Assembly: GCF_004920835.1 (NCBI RefSeq)
Contig: NZ_QFHO01000003.1
Location: 1 to 64,000, forward strand
DNA: 64,000 nt
Direction of reading: 5' to 3'
Source: Stenotrophomonas maltophilia
GTDB lineage: Bacteria > Pseudomonadota > Gammaproteobacteria > Xanthomonadales > Xanthomonadaceae
Translations under genes and position numbers: made by a program
Shown: piece after piece, positions 11,733 to 19,913 of the stretch
Layout of the letters: each line of letters begins with the position of its first letter
Numbering within the stretch: position 1 is the stretch's first letter
Notes under the pieces: model-generated
The model's input: the letters and a program-made list of their open reading frames with translations, nothing else
What the model was told of the DNA's origin: nothing
Databases searched by the model: none

Positions 11733-12662
11733 TCAGGGCTTGTTGGCGATCAGCGAAATCACTTCGAAGTGCGGCGGGCGCTTCTCGCGGGTGACGGTCT
11801 CCAGGCTCGACACCTGCAGGCCGGCCTTGTCGACGAACTTGCGCAGCTCCTTGTCGCTGAAACCGAGGTTGACGTGGCCGTAGGCCTCCACCGCGGCCTT
11901 GTGTTCGTGCCGGGCCAGGCTGCACAGCAGCAGGCGGCCACCGGGGCGCAGCACGCGCGCGGCTTCGGTTACCGCCTGCGCCGGCTTGCTGGCATAGGTC
12001 AGCGCGTGCATCAGCACCACCAGGTCGAAGCTGCGGTCCTTGAACGGCAGGGCGTGCATGTCGCCTTCGCGCACTTCCACGTTGGGCAGGCGGCGCAGGC
12101 GCTCGCTGGCGGCGGCAACCACACGCGCACTGGTGTCGATGCAGATGTAGCGCTTGGCATGCGGGGCCACGAGTTCGGCCAGCACGCCGTCACCGGAGGC
12201 GATATCGAGCACGTCACCGGTTTCCAGCAGCGGCAGCGCAGTGCGTGCAAGCGCTTCCCAGGTACGACCCGGGGAGTAGTGGCGCTCCATGTCGCCGGCC
12301 ACGCTGTCGGCCCAGTTCTGGTCGGAAGCACGGTGGGCCAGCACGGCGGCAACCCGTTCAGCATCCTGGCGCAGCAGCGGGTCGTCGCTTCCGTTGCTCA
12401 AGGCATGCCACAATGCGCGCTGCGCCGGGTCCAGCTGGGCCTCATCGAAGCGGTAGTAGGCCGACACGCCGGCACGGCGGTCGCGGACCAGGCCAGCTTC
12501 CTTCAGGCGCGCCAAGTGGGTGGACACGCGCGGCTGCGCCAGCCGGGTGATCGCCGACAGTTCGGCCACGGTCAGCTCCTCCTGCTCCAGCAGCGCCAGC
12601 AGGCGCACGCGGGTGGCATCGGCGAACACCTTCAGGCGTGTCGACCAGTCTTCCAGATCCAT
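11733..12662 (-). CDS. ArsR-type regulator fused to a SAM-dependent methyltransferase domain
   Basis: A 309-residue two-domain protein. Residues 1-75 are an ArsR winged helix-turn-helix ([35 protein letters not shown]) without the usual metal-binding Cys. Residues about 120-309 are a class I methyltransferase with motif [15 protein letters not shown] (151-164) and the downstream DMHALPF and LRPGGRLLL motifs. ArsR proteins with this fusion (SahR/SamR-like) are known to control methionine and SAM-cycle genes by sensing S-adenosyl compounds. Position as first gene of the metH operon supports that role here; the ligand is inferred. A palindromic AT-rich site lies directly at its start (12663-12695), suggesting autoregulation. 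Confidence 0.88.
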   Translation of the reverse strand: MDLEDWSTRLKVFADATRVRLLALLEQEELTVAELSAITRLAQPRVSTHLARLKEAGLVRDRRAGVSAYYRFDEAQLDPAQRALWHALSNGSDDPLLRQDAERVAAVLAHRASDQNWADSVAGDMERHYSPGRTWEALARTALPLLETGDVLDIASGDGVLAELVAPHAKRYICIDTSARVVAAASERLRRLPNVEVREGDMHALPFKDRSFDLVVLMHALTYASKPAQAVTEAARVLRPGGRLLLCSLARHEHKAAVEAYGHVNLGFSDKELRKFVDKAGLQVSSLETVTREKRPPHFEVISLIANKP

Positions 12663-12695
12663 AGATATCTACCTATCGCGATATAGAGATATATT
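12663..12695. promoter_or_regulatory. AT-rich palindromic site before the arsR-metH operon, candidate operator
   Basis: A 33-base AT-rich island in GC-rich DNA contains three GATAT-type half sites: AGATATCT (12663-12670), TATCGCGATA (12674-12683, a perfect palindrome) and AGATATAT (12687-12694). It begins immediately before the ATG of the ArsR/methyltransferase gene, so it overlaps its leader or promoter. It probably binds the encoded regulator; this is inference from position and symmetry. Confidence 0.5.
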
Positions 12696-12751
12696 CGCTG
12701 AGGTTGCCTGTCGCGGTCAAGTCGCTGGCGTACGGAAGCGCTCGGCCCCGT

Positions 12752-12757
12752 TACAAT
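12752..12757 (+). promoter_or_regulatory. Candidate -10 box of the acyl-CoA dehydrogenase gene
   Basis: TACAAT, 57 bases before the GTG at 12815. The same hexamer occurs at a similar place before other plus-strand genes in the window. No clear -35 is seen. Confidence 0.3.
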
Positions 12758-12814
12758 CTGGGCACCTGGGCGCGCCGTGTGCGGCCCACATCATCATGTA
12801 CCCGGGAGGGTGTT

Positions 12815-13963
12815 GTGGATTTCAGCTTTACTGAAGAGCAGTTGATGCTGCAGGACGTGGCGCGGCGCATCGCGCAGGAGAAGATCGCCCCCAGCGCGGA
12901 GCACCATGACCGCACCGGCGAATTCCCGTTGGACAACATCCGCCTGCTGGGCGAGAACGGCCTGATGGGTATCGAAGTGCCGGCCGAGTATGGCGGCGCG
13001 GGCATGGACCCGATTGCGTACGTGCTGGCGATGGTGGAGGTCGCCGCCGGTGATGCTGCGCATTCGACCATCATGTCGGTCAACAATTCGCTGTTCTGCA
13101 ACGGCATCCTCACCCACGGCAATGAAGCGCAGAAGCAGAAGTACGTGCGTGCCATCGCCGAGGGTGAAGCCATTGGCGCGTTCGCGCTGACCGAGCCGCA
13201 GTCCGGGTCCGACGCCACTGCCATGCGCTGCCGCGCGGTCAAGCAGGCCGACGGAACCTTCGTCATCAACGGCAAGAAGAGCTGGATCACCTCCGGCCCG
13301 GTGGCCAAGTACATTGTGTTGTTTGCGATGAGCGAGCCTGACAAGGGCGCGCGCGGCATCACTGCGTTCATGATCGATACTGACAAGGCGGGCTTCGGGC
13401 GCGGCAAGACCGAGCCGAAGCTGGGCATCCGCGCATCGGCGACCTGCGAGATCGAGTTCAACGATTACGTGGCACAGGCCGAAGACGTGCTGGGCCAGGA
13501 AGGCGAGGGCTTCAAGATCGCCATGGGCGTGCTCGATGCTGGCCGCATCGGCATTGCTTCGCAGGCCATCGGCATCGCCCGCGCCGCCTATGAAGCGACG
13601 ATCGAGTATGTGAAGGAGCGCAAGGCATTCGGCGCCGCAATCGGCACCTTCCAGATGACCCAGGCCAAGATCGCCGACATGAAGTGCAAGCTGGACGCAG
13701 CGCTGCTGCTGACCCTGCGCGCGGCGTGGGTGAAGGGGCAAGGCAAGCGCTTCAGCAATGAAGCGGCCATTGCCAAGCTGACCGCTTCGGAAGCGGCGAT
13801 GTGGATCACCCACCAGGCCGTGCAGATCCACGGCGGCATGGGCTACTCCAAGGAAATGCCGCTGGAGCGCTACTTCCGTGATGCCAAGATCACCGAGATC
13901 TACGAAGGCACCTCGGAGATCCAGCGCCTGGTGATCGCCCGTAACGAGACCGGGCTGCGCTGA
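12815..13963 (+). CDS. Acyl-CoA dehydrogenase (short/medium-chain type)
   Basis: A 382-residue FAD enzyme that introduces the alpha-beta double bond into acyl-CoA and passes electrons to ETF. The length and motifs fit the butyryl-/isobutyryl-CoA dehydrogenase group: FALTEPQSGSDA for FAD/substrate binding, QIHGGMGYSKEMPLERYFRD, and the catalytic Glu364 in EIYEGTSEIQ near the C-terminus. The start is GTG at 12815, giving DFSFTEEQLMLQD as in other family members, with GGGAGGG a few bases before it; upstream in-frame ATGs would add unrelated residues. It appears monocistronic. The acyl chain preference is not certain; isobutyryl-CoA (valine breakdown) is also possible. Confidence 0.9.
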   Translation: MDFSFTEEQLMLQDVARRIAQEKIAPSAEHHDRTGEFPLDNIRLLGENGLMGIEVPAEYGGAGMDPIAYVLAMVEVAAGDAAHSTIMSVNNSLFCNGILTHGNEAQKQKYVRAIAEGEAIGAFALTEPQSGSDATAMRCRAVKQADGTFVINGKKSWITSGPVAKYIVLFAMSEPDKGARGITAFMIDTDKAGFGRGKTEPKLGIRASATCEIEFNDYVAQAEDVLGQEGEGFKIAMGVLDAGRIGIASQAIGIARAAYEATIEYVKERKAFGAAIGTFQMTQAKIADMKCKLDAALLLTLRAAWVKGQGKRFSNEAAIAKLTASEAAMWITHQAVQIHGGMGYSKEMPLERYFRDAKITEIYEGTSEIQRLVIARNETGLR

Positions 13964-14000
13964 TTTTCCCGTGCCGCGCCGCTGCAATGGCGGCGCGGCA

Positions 14001-14024
14001 GTAGATCCACGCCATGCGTGGATG
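14001..14024 (+). repeat. Single GTAG palindrome (SMAG type)
   Basis: GTAG (14001-14004) followed by a hairpin ATCCACGC-CAT-GCGTGGAT. It lies between the acyl-CoA dehydrogenase stop and the next small gene. Confidence 0.7.
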
Positions 14025-14108
14025 GCGTTGTGTCCAGATGGCGTGCCCGCCTCTTGCCTGCCAGGATTCATGCTGCTCCAATGCGGATCGTTTTTCTGGA
14101 GATACCGC

Positions 14109-14396
14109 ATGATCTACCGCGGCTGGGGTTTCATGACGCTGGTGACGCCGATCGCAGGCATCCTGTTGCTGGCGTACTTCTTCCCGCACGACGGCCCCAA
14201 GGGCAACATCCCGCTGCAGCAGGTGCTGCTGGGTGGTGGCATCGGTGCGGCAGTGAACGTGCTGCTGGGCCTGTGGCTCAACCGTGCGCCGCGGCATCAG
14301 GGTGAGGCCGCACCCCATCATTTCTTCTTCGTGCCCATGCAATGGGCCGCGCTGGTTCTCGTGGCGGTGTGCGCCGTGATCGCGCTGCTGCGCTGA
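14109..14396 (+). CDS. Small membrane protein of unknown function
   Basis: A 95-residue protein with three likely membrane helices: about 9-25 (MTLVTPIAGILLLAYFF), 39-58 (VLLGGGIGAAVNVLLGLW) and 76-94. Between helices 2 and 3 is a His-containing loop (APRHQGEAAPHHFFF). GGAGA six bases upstream of the ATG decides the start. I do not recognise a named family. Two palindromes bracket the gene, so it is probably its own transcription unit. Confidence 0.75.
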   Translation: MIYRGWGFMTLVTPIAGILLLAYFFPHDGPKGNIPLQQVLLGGGIGAAVNVLLGLWLNRAPRHQGEAAPHHFFFVPMQWAALVLVAVCAVIALLR

Positions 14397-14412
14397 CACG
14401 TCGCCTTGGAGA

Positions 14413-14480
14413 GCGCCAACCAAGGTTGGCGGCTACCGGGCATGCCGCTGCTTTGGTAGATGCCAACCTTGGTTGGCATG
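14413..14480. repeat. Paired inverted GTAG palindromes (SMAG type)
   Basis: Hairpin CGCCAACC-AA-GGTTGGCG ending in CTAC (14433-14436), and a facing copy starting GTAG (14456-14459) with ATGCCAACC-TT-GGTTGGCAT. Here the stem is CCAACC rather than CCGGGC, a second stem subtype. Confidence 0.75.
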
Positions 14481-14498
14481 GATTCAAAAGCAGCAAAG

Positions 14499-14532
14499 AA
14501 AAAGGCCCCGGATCGCTCCGGGGCCTTTTCAT
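14499..14532 (-). terminator. Rho-independent terminator of the RND efflux operon
   Basis: Stem AAAAGGCCCCGG / CCGGGGCCTTTT with a six-base loop (about 14500-14529). On the minus strand it is followed by TTTTTCTTT, and it lies 20 bases past the stop codon of the RND gene, so it ends that operon. A shorter T run on the other side could also stop transcripts coming from the small membrane protein gene. Confidence 0.85.
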
Positions 14533-14549
14533 TTCAGCTCACCATCGGA

Positions 14550-17500
14550 TCAACGATCCGGACGGTGGGCGGTTTCCGCATCGCGCTGGCGTTCCATGAA
14601 CTCCTTGGAGGGTTCATCCAGCTTGTCGCCCAGCATGCGGCGCACGACCACGAAGAACACCGGGATCATCAGCAGGCCGAGCAGGGTGGCGAACAGCATG
14701 CCGCCGATCACGCCGGTGCCGATGGCGTGGCGGGAGTTGGCGCCGGCACCGCTGGAGATCGCCATCGGGATCACGCCCATGATGAACGCGAACGAGGTCA
14801 TCAGGATCGGGCGGAAGCGCAGGCGAGCGGCCTCGATGGTGGCATCGCGCAGGTTCTTGCCTGCGGCACGTTGCTCCACCGCGAACTCGACGATCAGGAT
14901 CGCATTCTTCGCGGCCAGGCCGATCACGGTGATCAGGCCGATCTTGAAGAACAGGTCGTTGGGCAGGCCACGCAGCATCGACAGGCCCAATGCACCCAGC
15001 ACGCCAAGCGGAACCACCAGCAGCACCGCCACCGGAATCGACCAGCTTTCATACAGCGCGGCCAGGCACAGGAACACCACCACGATGGACAGCACCAGCA
15101 GCAGGGTTGCGGCATTGCCGGCCAGGATTTCCTGGTAGGACATGCCCGACCAGTCATAGCCGAAGCCGGCCGGCAGGTCGTCGGCGACGATCGCCTCCAT
15201 GGTCTGCATTGCCTCACCCGAGCTGGTACCCGGGGCCTGCGAGCCGACGATGTTGATCGCCGAGTAGCCGTTATAGCGGCTCAGCGACGGCGGTGCCGAG
15301 ACCCACTCGGACTTGACCACCGTGTTGAGCGGGATCATCGAGTTGGTGCCATCGGCGTTCTTGACCAGGCTGGACGGGCTGTAGAAGCTCTTCAGCGACT
15401 CCTGGCCGGTGCGGTACGGGCCATCGGCCTGCATGGTCACGCGCTTGATGCGGCCTTCGTAGAAGAAGTCGTTGACGTACACCGGGGCCAGCATCAGCTG
15501 GATGGTGCTGTACACGTCCGACACCGACATGCCCATCGACTGCGCCTGCACGCGGTCGACATGCAGCTGCAGCTGCGGGGCGTTTTCCAGGCCGTTCGGG
15601 CGCACGCCGACCAGATGGTCCGGCTTCTGCGCGGCCTGGCCGAGCAGGATGTTGCGCGCCTGGGTCAGCTGCTCGTAGCCGGCACCGCTGCGGTCCTGGA
15701 GCCACATGTCGAAGCCGCCGAACTGGCCCAGACCCTGCACGGTGGGCAGGTTGACCACGAAGATCTGCGCTTCCTTGATGCCGTAGAACGCGCCGTTCAT
15801 GTTCTGGATGAACTCCGGCGCGGTGAACTTGCGTTCCTCCCACGGCTTCAGGCGGATGAAGCCCATGCCCACGTTCTCGCCGGAACCGACGAAGCTGAAG
15901 CCGGCCACCTGCAGCATGCCTTCATAGCCATCCTGCTTTTCCAGCACGCCACGCATCTGCGCGAACACTTCGTTGGTCTGGCCCTTGGTCGAACCCGGCG
16001 GCAGCTGCACGATCGCCAGCGCATAGCCCTGGTCTTCTTCGGGCAGGAAGCTGCCCGGCATGCGGGTGAACAGGAAACCGCACAGTGCGGTCAGGACCAC
16101 GAACAGGATCATCCAGCGCGGCGCGTGGCGCACCGCCGAAGTTATGTGGCCCACATAGGTGTGGCTGATCTTGTCGTAGTACTTGTTGAAGGTGCGGTAG
16201 ATGATGTTCGGGTTGTCGTTGTGCGTCGGCTTGAGGAACGTCGCGCACAACGCCGGGGTGAAGCCCAGCGCCAGGAACGCCGAGAACGCCATCGAGATGG
16301 CGATGGTCAGCGCGAACTGCTTGTAGATCTCGCCGGCGGCTCCGCCCTGCAGGGCGGACGGGATGAACACCGCGGCCAGCACGACGGTGATCGCCACCAC
16401 CGCGCCGGTGATCTGGGTCATCGCCTTCTGCGTGGCCGGCTTCGGCGCCAGGCCTTCCTCGGTCATGATGCGCTCGACGTTCTCGATCACCACGATCGCG
16501 TCATCGACCACGATGCCGATCGCCAGCACCATCGCGAACAGGGTCAGCTGATTGATCGTGAAACCGATCATCCACATGCCCAGGAAGGTACCGAGCAGGG
16601 CCACCGGGATGACCAGGGTCGGGATCAGCGTGGCGCGGAAGTTCTGCAGGAAGATCAGCATCACCAGGAACACCAGCAACACCGCTTCGAACAGGGTCTT
16701 GACCACTTCCTGGATCGAGATCTTGACGAAGGTGGTGCTGTCGTACGGCGAGAACCAGGTCACGCCGGATGGGAAGCTGGGCTGCAGCTCGTCCATCTTG
16801 GCGCGCACCGCATCGGCCACGTTCAGGGCGTTGGCGCCCGGCAGCAGCTGGATCGCGAAGGCACCGGTCGGCTTGCCGTTGTACTGGGTATCGAAGCCGT
16901 AGTTGTTGGCGCCGAAGGCAACGCGGGCGATGTCCTTCAGCAGCACGCGCGAGCCGTCAGGATTGGCCCGCAGGATGATGTCCTCGAACTCCTGCGGCGA
17001 GCTGAAGCGGCCCTCGGCCGAGACGGTCGCGGTGAAGTGCTGGCCTTCCGGCGACGGGTCCGAACCCAGCGCACCCGCAGCGAACTGCACGTTCTGCGCG
17101 CGCACCGCAGCCAGCACCTGGCTGGCCGACAGGCCGTAGCCCTGCATCTTTTCCGGGTTGAGCCAGATGTTCATGGCGTACTCGGAACCGAACTGCTGGG
17201 TGCTGCCGACGCCCGGAATACGCGAGACCTGGTCGAGCACGCGCGAACCGACGATGTCGTTCAGCGCATCACGGTTGATGGTCGGCGTATCGGACTGCAG
17301 TGCGATGACCATCAGGAAGCCGGCGTTGGCCTTGGCCACCACCACGCCCTGCTGGGTCACTTCCGAAGGCAGGCGTGGCGTGGCCAGCGACACCTTGTTC
17401 TGCACCTGCACCTGGGCGATGTCCGGATCGGTACCGGTCTCGAAGGTGAGGGTGATCGAGGCACGGCCGTTCGATGCGGACGAGGAGCTGAAGTACAGCA

Positions 17501-17723
17501 GGTGATCGATACCGGTCAGCTGCTGCTCGATCACCTGGGTGACCGATTTTTCGGTGGTATCCGCGCTGGCGCCCGGGTAAGTGGCCGAGACGGTCACCTG
17601 CGGCGGGGCGATGTTGGGATAGGACTCGACGCCGAGGTTGAGGATCGCGATCACGCCGCTGAGCGAGATCAGGATCGCAACCACCCAGGCGAAGACTGGA
17701 TGTTCGATGAAAAATTTAGGCAT
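14550..17723 (-). CDS. RND multidrug efflux transporter (AcrB/MexB type)
   Basis: A 1057-residue hydrophobic/amphiphilic efflux-1 RND pump of the inner membrane that exports drugs and other amphiphiles with proton entry. It has the family opening MPKFFIEHPVFAWVVAI, 12 membrane helices, two large periplasmic loops and the proton-relay pair D407/D408 in VVDDAIVVIENVER, at the same numbering as E. coli AcrB. It is co-transcribed with the adaptor (15-base gap) and the TetR gene. No outer-membrane channel gene is present, so it must borrow a TolC/OprM-like partner. S. maltophilia has several such two-gene pumps (SmeGH, SmeMN and others); I cannot tell which from sequence alone and give no symbol. 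Confidence 0.95.
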   Translation of the reverse strand: MPKFFIEHPVFAWVVAILISLSGVIAILNLGVESYPNIAPPQVTVSATYPGASADTTEKSVTQVIEQQLTGIDHLLYFSSSSASNGRASITLTFETGTDPDIAQVQVQNKVSLATPRLPSEVTQQGVVVAKANAGFLMVIALQSDTPTINRDALNDIVGSRVLDQVSRIPGVGSTQQFGSEYAMNIWLNPEKMQGYGLSASQVLAAVRAQNVQFAAGALGSDPSPEGQHFTATVSAEGRFSSPQEFEDIILRANPDGSRVLLKDIARVAFGANNYGFDTQYNGKPTGAFAIQLLPGANALNVADAVRAKMDELQPSFPSGVTWFSPYDSTTFVKISIQEVVKTLFEAVLLVFLVMLIFLQNFRATLIPTLVIPVALLGTFLGMWMIGFTINQLTLFAMVLAIGIVVDDAIVVIENVERIMTEEGLAPKPATQKAMTQITGAVVAITVVLAAVFIPSALQGGAAGEIYKQFALTIAISMAFSAFLALGFTPALCATFLKPTHNDNPNIIYRTFNKYYDKISHTYVGHITSAVRHAPRWMILFVVLTALCGFLFTRMPGSFLPEEDQGYALAIVQLPPGSTKGQTNEVFAQMRGVLEKQDGYEGMLQVAGFSFVGSGENVGMGFIRLKPWEERKFTAPEFIQNMNGAFYGIKEAQIFVVNLPTVQGLGQFGGFDMWLQDRSGAGYEQLTQARNILLGQAAQKPDHLVGVRPNGLENAPQLQLHVDRVQAQSMGMSVSDVYSTIQLMLAPVYVNDFFYEGRIKRVTMQADGPYRTGQESLKSFYSPSSLVKNADGTNSMIPLNTVVKSEWVSAPPSLSRYNGYSAINIVGSQAPGTSSGEAMQTMEAIVADDLPAGFGYDWSGMSYQEILAGNAATLLLVLSIVVVFLCLAALYESWSIPVAVLLVVPLGVLGALGLSMLRGLPNDLFFKIGLITVIGLAAKNAILIVEFAVEQRAAGKNLRDATIEAARLRFRPILMTSFAFIMGVIPMAISSGAGANSRHAIGTGVIGGMLFATLLGLLMIPVFFVVVRRMLGDKLDEPSKEFMERQRDAETAHRPDR

Positions 17724-17738
17724 GACGGAAGGTTCCCG

Positions 17739-19007
17739 TTACTGCTTGTTCGAATCGGTGGCGGCCGGCTTGGCCGCATCGGCCTGCTCGGGCTTGGCCG
17801 CATCGGCCGGTGCCTTGGCTGCGGCCGGCGCCGCGCCCGCCGGAGCGGCGCCGCCTGCGGCGGGCTTGCCGTTGGCGTCCTGCCCCGGGGTCCACGGCTT
17901 GGCCACCGCCGGTGCGCCTTCCTTGACCTTCTGCACGCCGGCCACGATCACCTTGTCACCGGCGGCCAGGCCGTCGCTGACCAGCCAGCTGCCGTTCTGT
18001 GCGCCATCGGTCTTGACGTTCTTGCGTACGACCTTGCCGTCGGTGCCGACCACCATCACGTAGCCGCCGGTGGTGTCGCGCAGCAGCGCCTGCTGCGGCA
18101 CCAGGTAGGCGTTGTTGCGCTCGCCCAGGTTGGCCTGGAAGCTGACGAAGGCACCCGGCAGCAGGATCTGCTGCGGGTTCGGCAGCTGCGCACGCAGCGA
18201 CACCGCGCCGGTGGCCGGGTCGACCGTGGTCGAGGAGAAGTCCAGGGTGCCCGGTTCGCTGTAAGTGCTGCCGTCGGCCAGCTTGACGTTGACCGTGGCC
18301 TTGCCGTCGCCGGACAGCGCCAGCGCACCCTTGGCCTGCTGTGCGCGCAGCTGGGTCAGCTCATCCACGCTCAACGAGAAGTTCACATACAGCGGGTCGA
18401 GCTGGTCGACGGTGGTCAGCAGGGTCACATCGCCCTGGCCGACCAGCGCACCTTCGGTCACCTGCTGCTTGTTGGCCACGCCACTGATCGGCGCGGTCAC
18501 TTCGGTGTAGCCCAGGCTGATGCGCGAAGAGGTCACCGCGGCTTCGGCCTGCTTGACCGCGGCCAGCGCGGTGCGTTCGGCCGATTCGGCGTTGTCCAGG
18601 TCGGACTTGGACACGAACTGCTGCGGCGCCAGCGAGCGAGCGCGGTCGGCGGCGACCTTGGCGTTCGCGTAGGTCGCGCGGGCCGAGGCCAGCTGCGCCT
18701 CGGAGGCATTGAGCGAGGCGCGCAACGGGGCGGGGTCGATCAGGAACAGGGTCTGGCCCTGCTTGACCTGGGAGCCTTCCTGGTAGACGCGCTTGAGCAG
18801 CACGCCCGGCACGCGCGCACGCACGTCGGCGCTGCGGAACGGCGACAGGCGGCCGACCAGCTCACGTTGCAGCGGCAAGGTCTGCGGCTTGGCGTCGATC
18901 ACGCCCACCTCCGGCGGCGGGGGCGTCTGCTGTTCCGGCTTCTTGCAGGCAGCCAGCGCGACAGCAACGGCGCACGTCAAGGCAAGGGTGCGGAGTGGGG
19001 CGGTCAT
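17739..19007 (-). CDS. RND efflux periplasmic adaptor lipoprotein
   Basis: A 422-residue membrane fusion protein linking the RND pump to an outer-membrane channel. The signal peptide ends in a lipobox (LAAC, Cys at about 21), so it is anchored to the inner membrane. The split lipoyl/barrel-sandwich halves (VRARVPGVLLKRVYQEGSQV and EVTAPISGVANKQQVTEG) flank an alpha-helical hairpin, then beta-barrel and membrane-proximal domains. The last 50 or so residues are a low-complexity Ala/Pro/Lys tail (for example GAAPAGAAPAAAKAP) longer than in AcrA. The start codon overlaps the stop of tetR (TGATG), which implies coupled translation. Confidence 0.93.
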   Translation of the reverse strand: MTAPLRTLALTCAVAVALAACKKPEQQTPPPPEVGVIDAKPQTLPLQRELVGRLSPFRSADVRARVPGVLLKRVYQEGSQVKQGQTLFLIDPAPLRASLNASEAQLASARATYANAKVAADRARSLAPQQFVSKSDLDNAESAERTALAAVKQAEAAVTSSRISLGYTEVTAPISGVANKQQVTEGALVGQGDVTLLTTVDQLDPLYVNFSLSVDELTQLRAQQAKGALALSGDGKATVNVKLADGSTYSEPGTLDFSSTTVDPATGAVSLRAQLPNPQQILLPGAFVSFQANLGERNNAYLVPQQALLRDTTGGYVMVVGTDGKVVRKNVKTDGAQNGSWLVSDGLAAGDKVIVAGVQKVKEGAPAVAKPWTPGQDANGKPAAGGAAPAGAAPAAAKAPADAAKPEQADAAKPAATDSNKQ

Positions 19008-19663
19008 CAGGAGGAACTCCGGGGTTGGTTTGTAGACGGGGCCGGCGACGGCTGTGGCGCAAAGGCGCGCAGGAAGCTGTCGACGGAGAACTCTGCCCAG
19101 CGCCGACGCAGCTGCGCGTCATCACGATGGGGGGTATGGAAGCGCTGTTTGTCGAAATCCTGACCGGCGATCATGCTCAGCAGCAGTTCGGCCATGAAGT
19201 GCGGGTCGTCATGCCGGAGCTGACCACTTCTGCAAACGGTTTCAATCCATTCAGCAAGATGAAGCGTCAGCGCGCCGGCACCATGCCGGTACAGCGTACG
19301 CGCCTCTTCGGGAAACTGGGATGCGTCGGCGGCGATCAGCCGACAGGCCTGTCCTACGTGCGGCTGGTTGAAATGCTCCAGGAAGTCGATGGCGAACTGG
19401 AGCAGGCTGGCACGCAGGTCGTCACTGCGGAGTGCACGAACCATGGCGCCGGTGGCGTGGCCGACATGACGCTGCATCACCCGGCGCAGCAGTTCCTGCT
19501 TGCTGCCGTAGCGCGAATACAGGGTCTGCTTGGAGCAGCCGGCGTGCTGGGCCACCGCGTCCATGCTCATCTGCATGCCCTGTTGGGCCAGCAGTTCGCG
19601 CACGGCGTCGAACACGCGCTCATCGCGCGCGTCGAGGGCAACGGGGAGGTAGGCCGGATTCAC
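19007..19663 (-). CDS. TetR-family repressor of the efflux operon
   Basis: A 218-residue regulator with an N-terminal TetR helix-turn-helix (about 33-52; MDAVAQHAGCSKQTLYSRYG) and a C-terminal ligand domain of the AcrR-like TetR_C type. It should repress its own operon and respond to pump substrates. I choose the GTG at 19663. The frame is open to an ATG at 19819, but the extra 52 residues match no TetR protein and would run through a TATAGT box and a 20-base dyad that look like promoter and operator. TATAGT ends seven bases before the GTG, so the message may start at or next to the start codon. The adaptor gene overlaps its stop. Confidence 0.85.
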   Translation of the reverse strand: MNPAYLPVALDARDERVFDAVRELLAQQGMQMSMDAVAQHAGCSKQTLYSRYGSKQELLRRVMQRHVGHATGAMVRALRSDDLRASLLQFAIDFLEHFNQPHVGQACRLIAADASQFPEEARTLYRHGAGALTLHLAEWIETVCRSGQLRHDDPHFMAELLLSMIAGQDFDKQRFHTPHRDDAQLRRRWAEFSVDSFLRAFAPQPSPAPSTNQPRSSS

Positions 19664-19670
19664 GCGGTGG

Positions 19671-19709
19671 ACTATACCGTCCAGTTCAGGATTGTGGAAT
19701 CGCACAATC
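19671..19709 (-). promoter_or_regulatory. Promoter and TetR-type operator of the efflux operon
   Basis: A dyad GATTGTG-6 bases-CACAATC (19690-19709) with perfect 7-base arms lies upstream of TATAGT (19676-19671, minus strand). With a 17-base spacer the -35 hexamer would fall at 19694-19699, inside the dyad, so bound repressor would block RNA polymerase. Size and symmetry fit TetR-family operators. Confidence 0.6.
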
Positions 19710-19871
19710 GTCGCTGCGTGTGTCTTCCCGTAACACGCTTTGCCGATCCTGTCGGTAGTGCTGCGCGCCTTGATCACTCCATACCGGAGCGAACTGAATA
19801 GGCGTCTAAACCGCAGCAAACCCGAATCTACTTATTCCGTCCTGCAGCAAGGCCTTTTCGTGCGGTAGGGC

Positions 19872-19877
19872 TACAAT
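19872..19877 (+). promoter_or_regulatory. Candidate -10 box of the glutamate dehydrogenase gene
   Basis: TACAAT lies 36 bases before the ATG at 19914, in the region shared with the divergent tetR operon. No clear -35 is visible. Confidence 0.35.
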
Positions 19878-19913
19878 TTCATTTTCCCAACTGAGCAAGC
19901 GCCCCGCTCTGCC

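Noticed and set aside
14460..19163. Open reading frame of 1567 codons on the plus strand
   Set aside because: It is antisense to the whole RND and adaptor genes. High GC content keeps such frames open; its composition (His, Gln, Arg rich) fits no protein family.
19664..19819. Extended N-terminus of the TetR protein from ATG 19819
   Set aside because: The extra 52 residues match no TetR protein and overlap the promoter/operator dyad.
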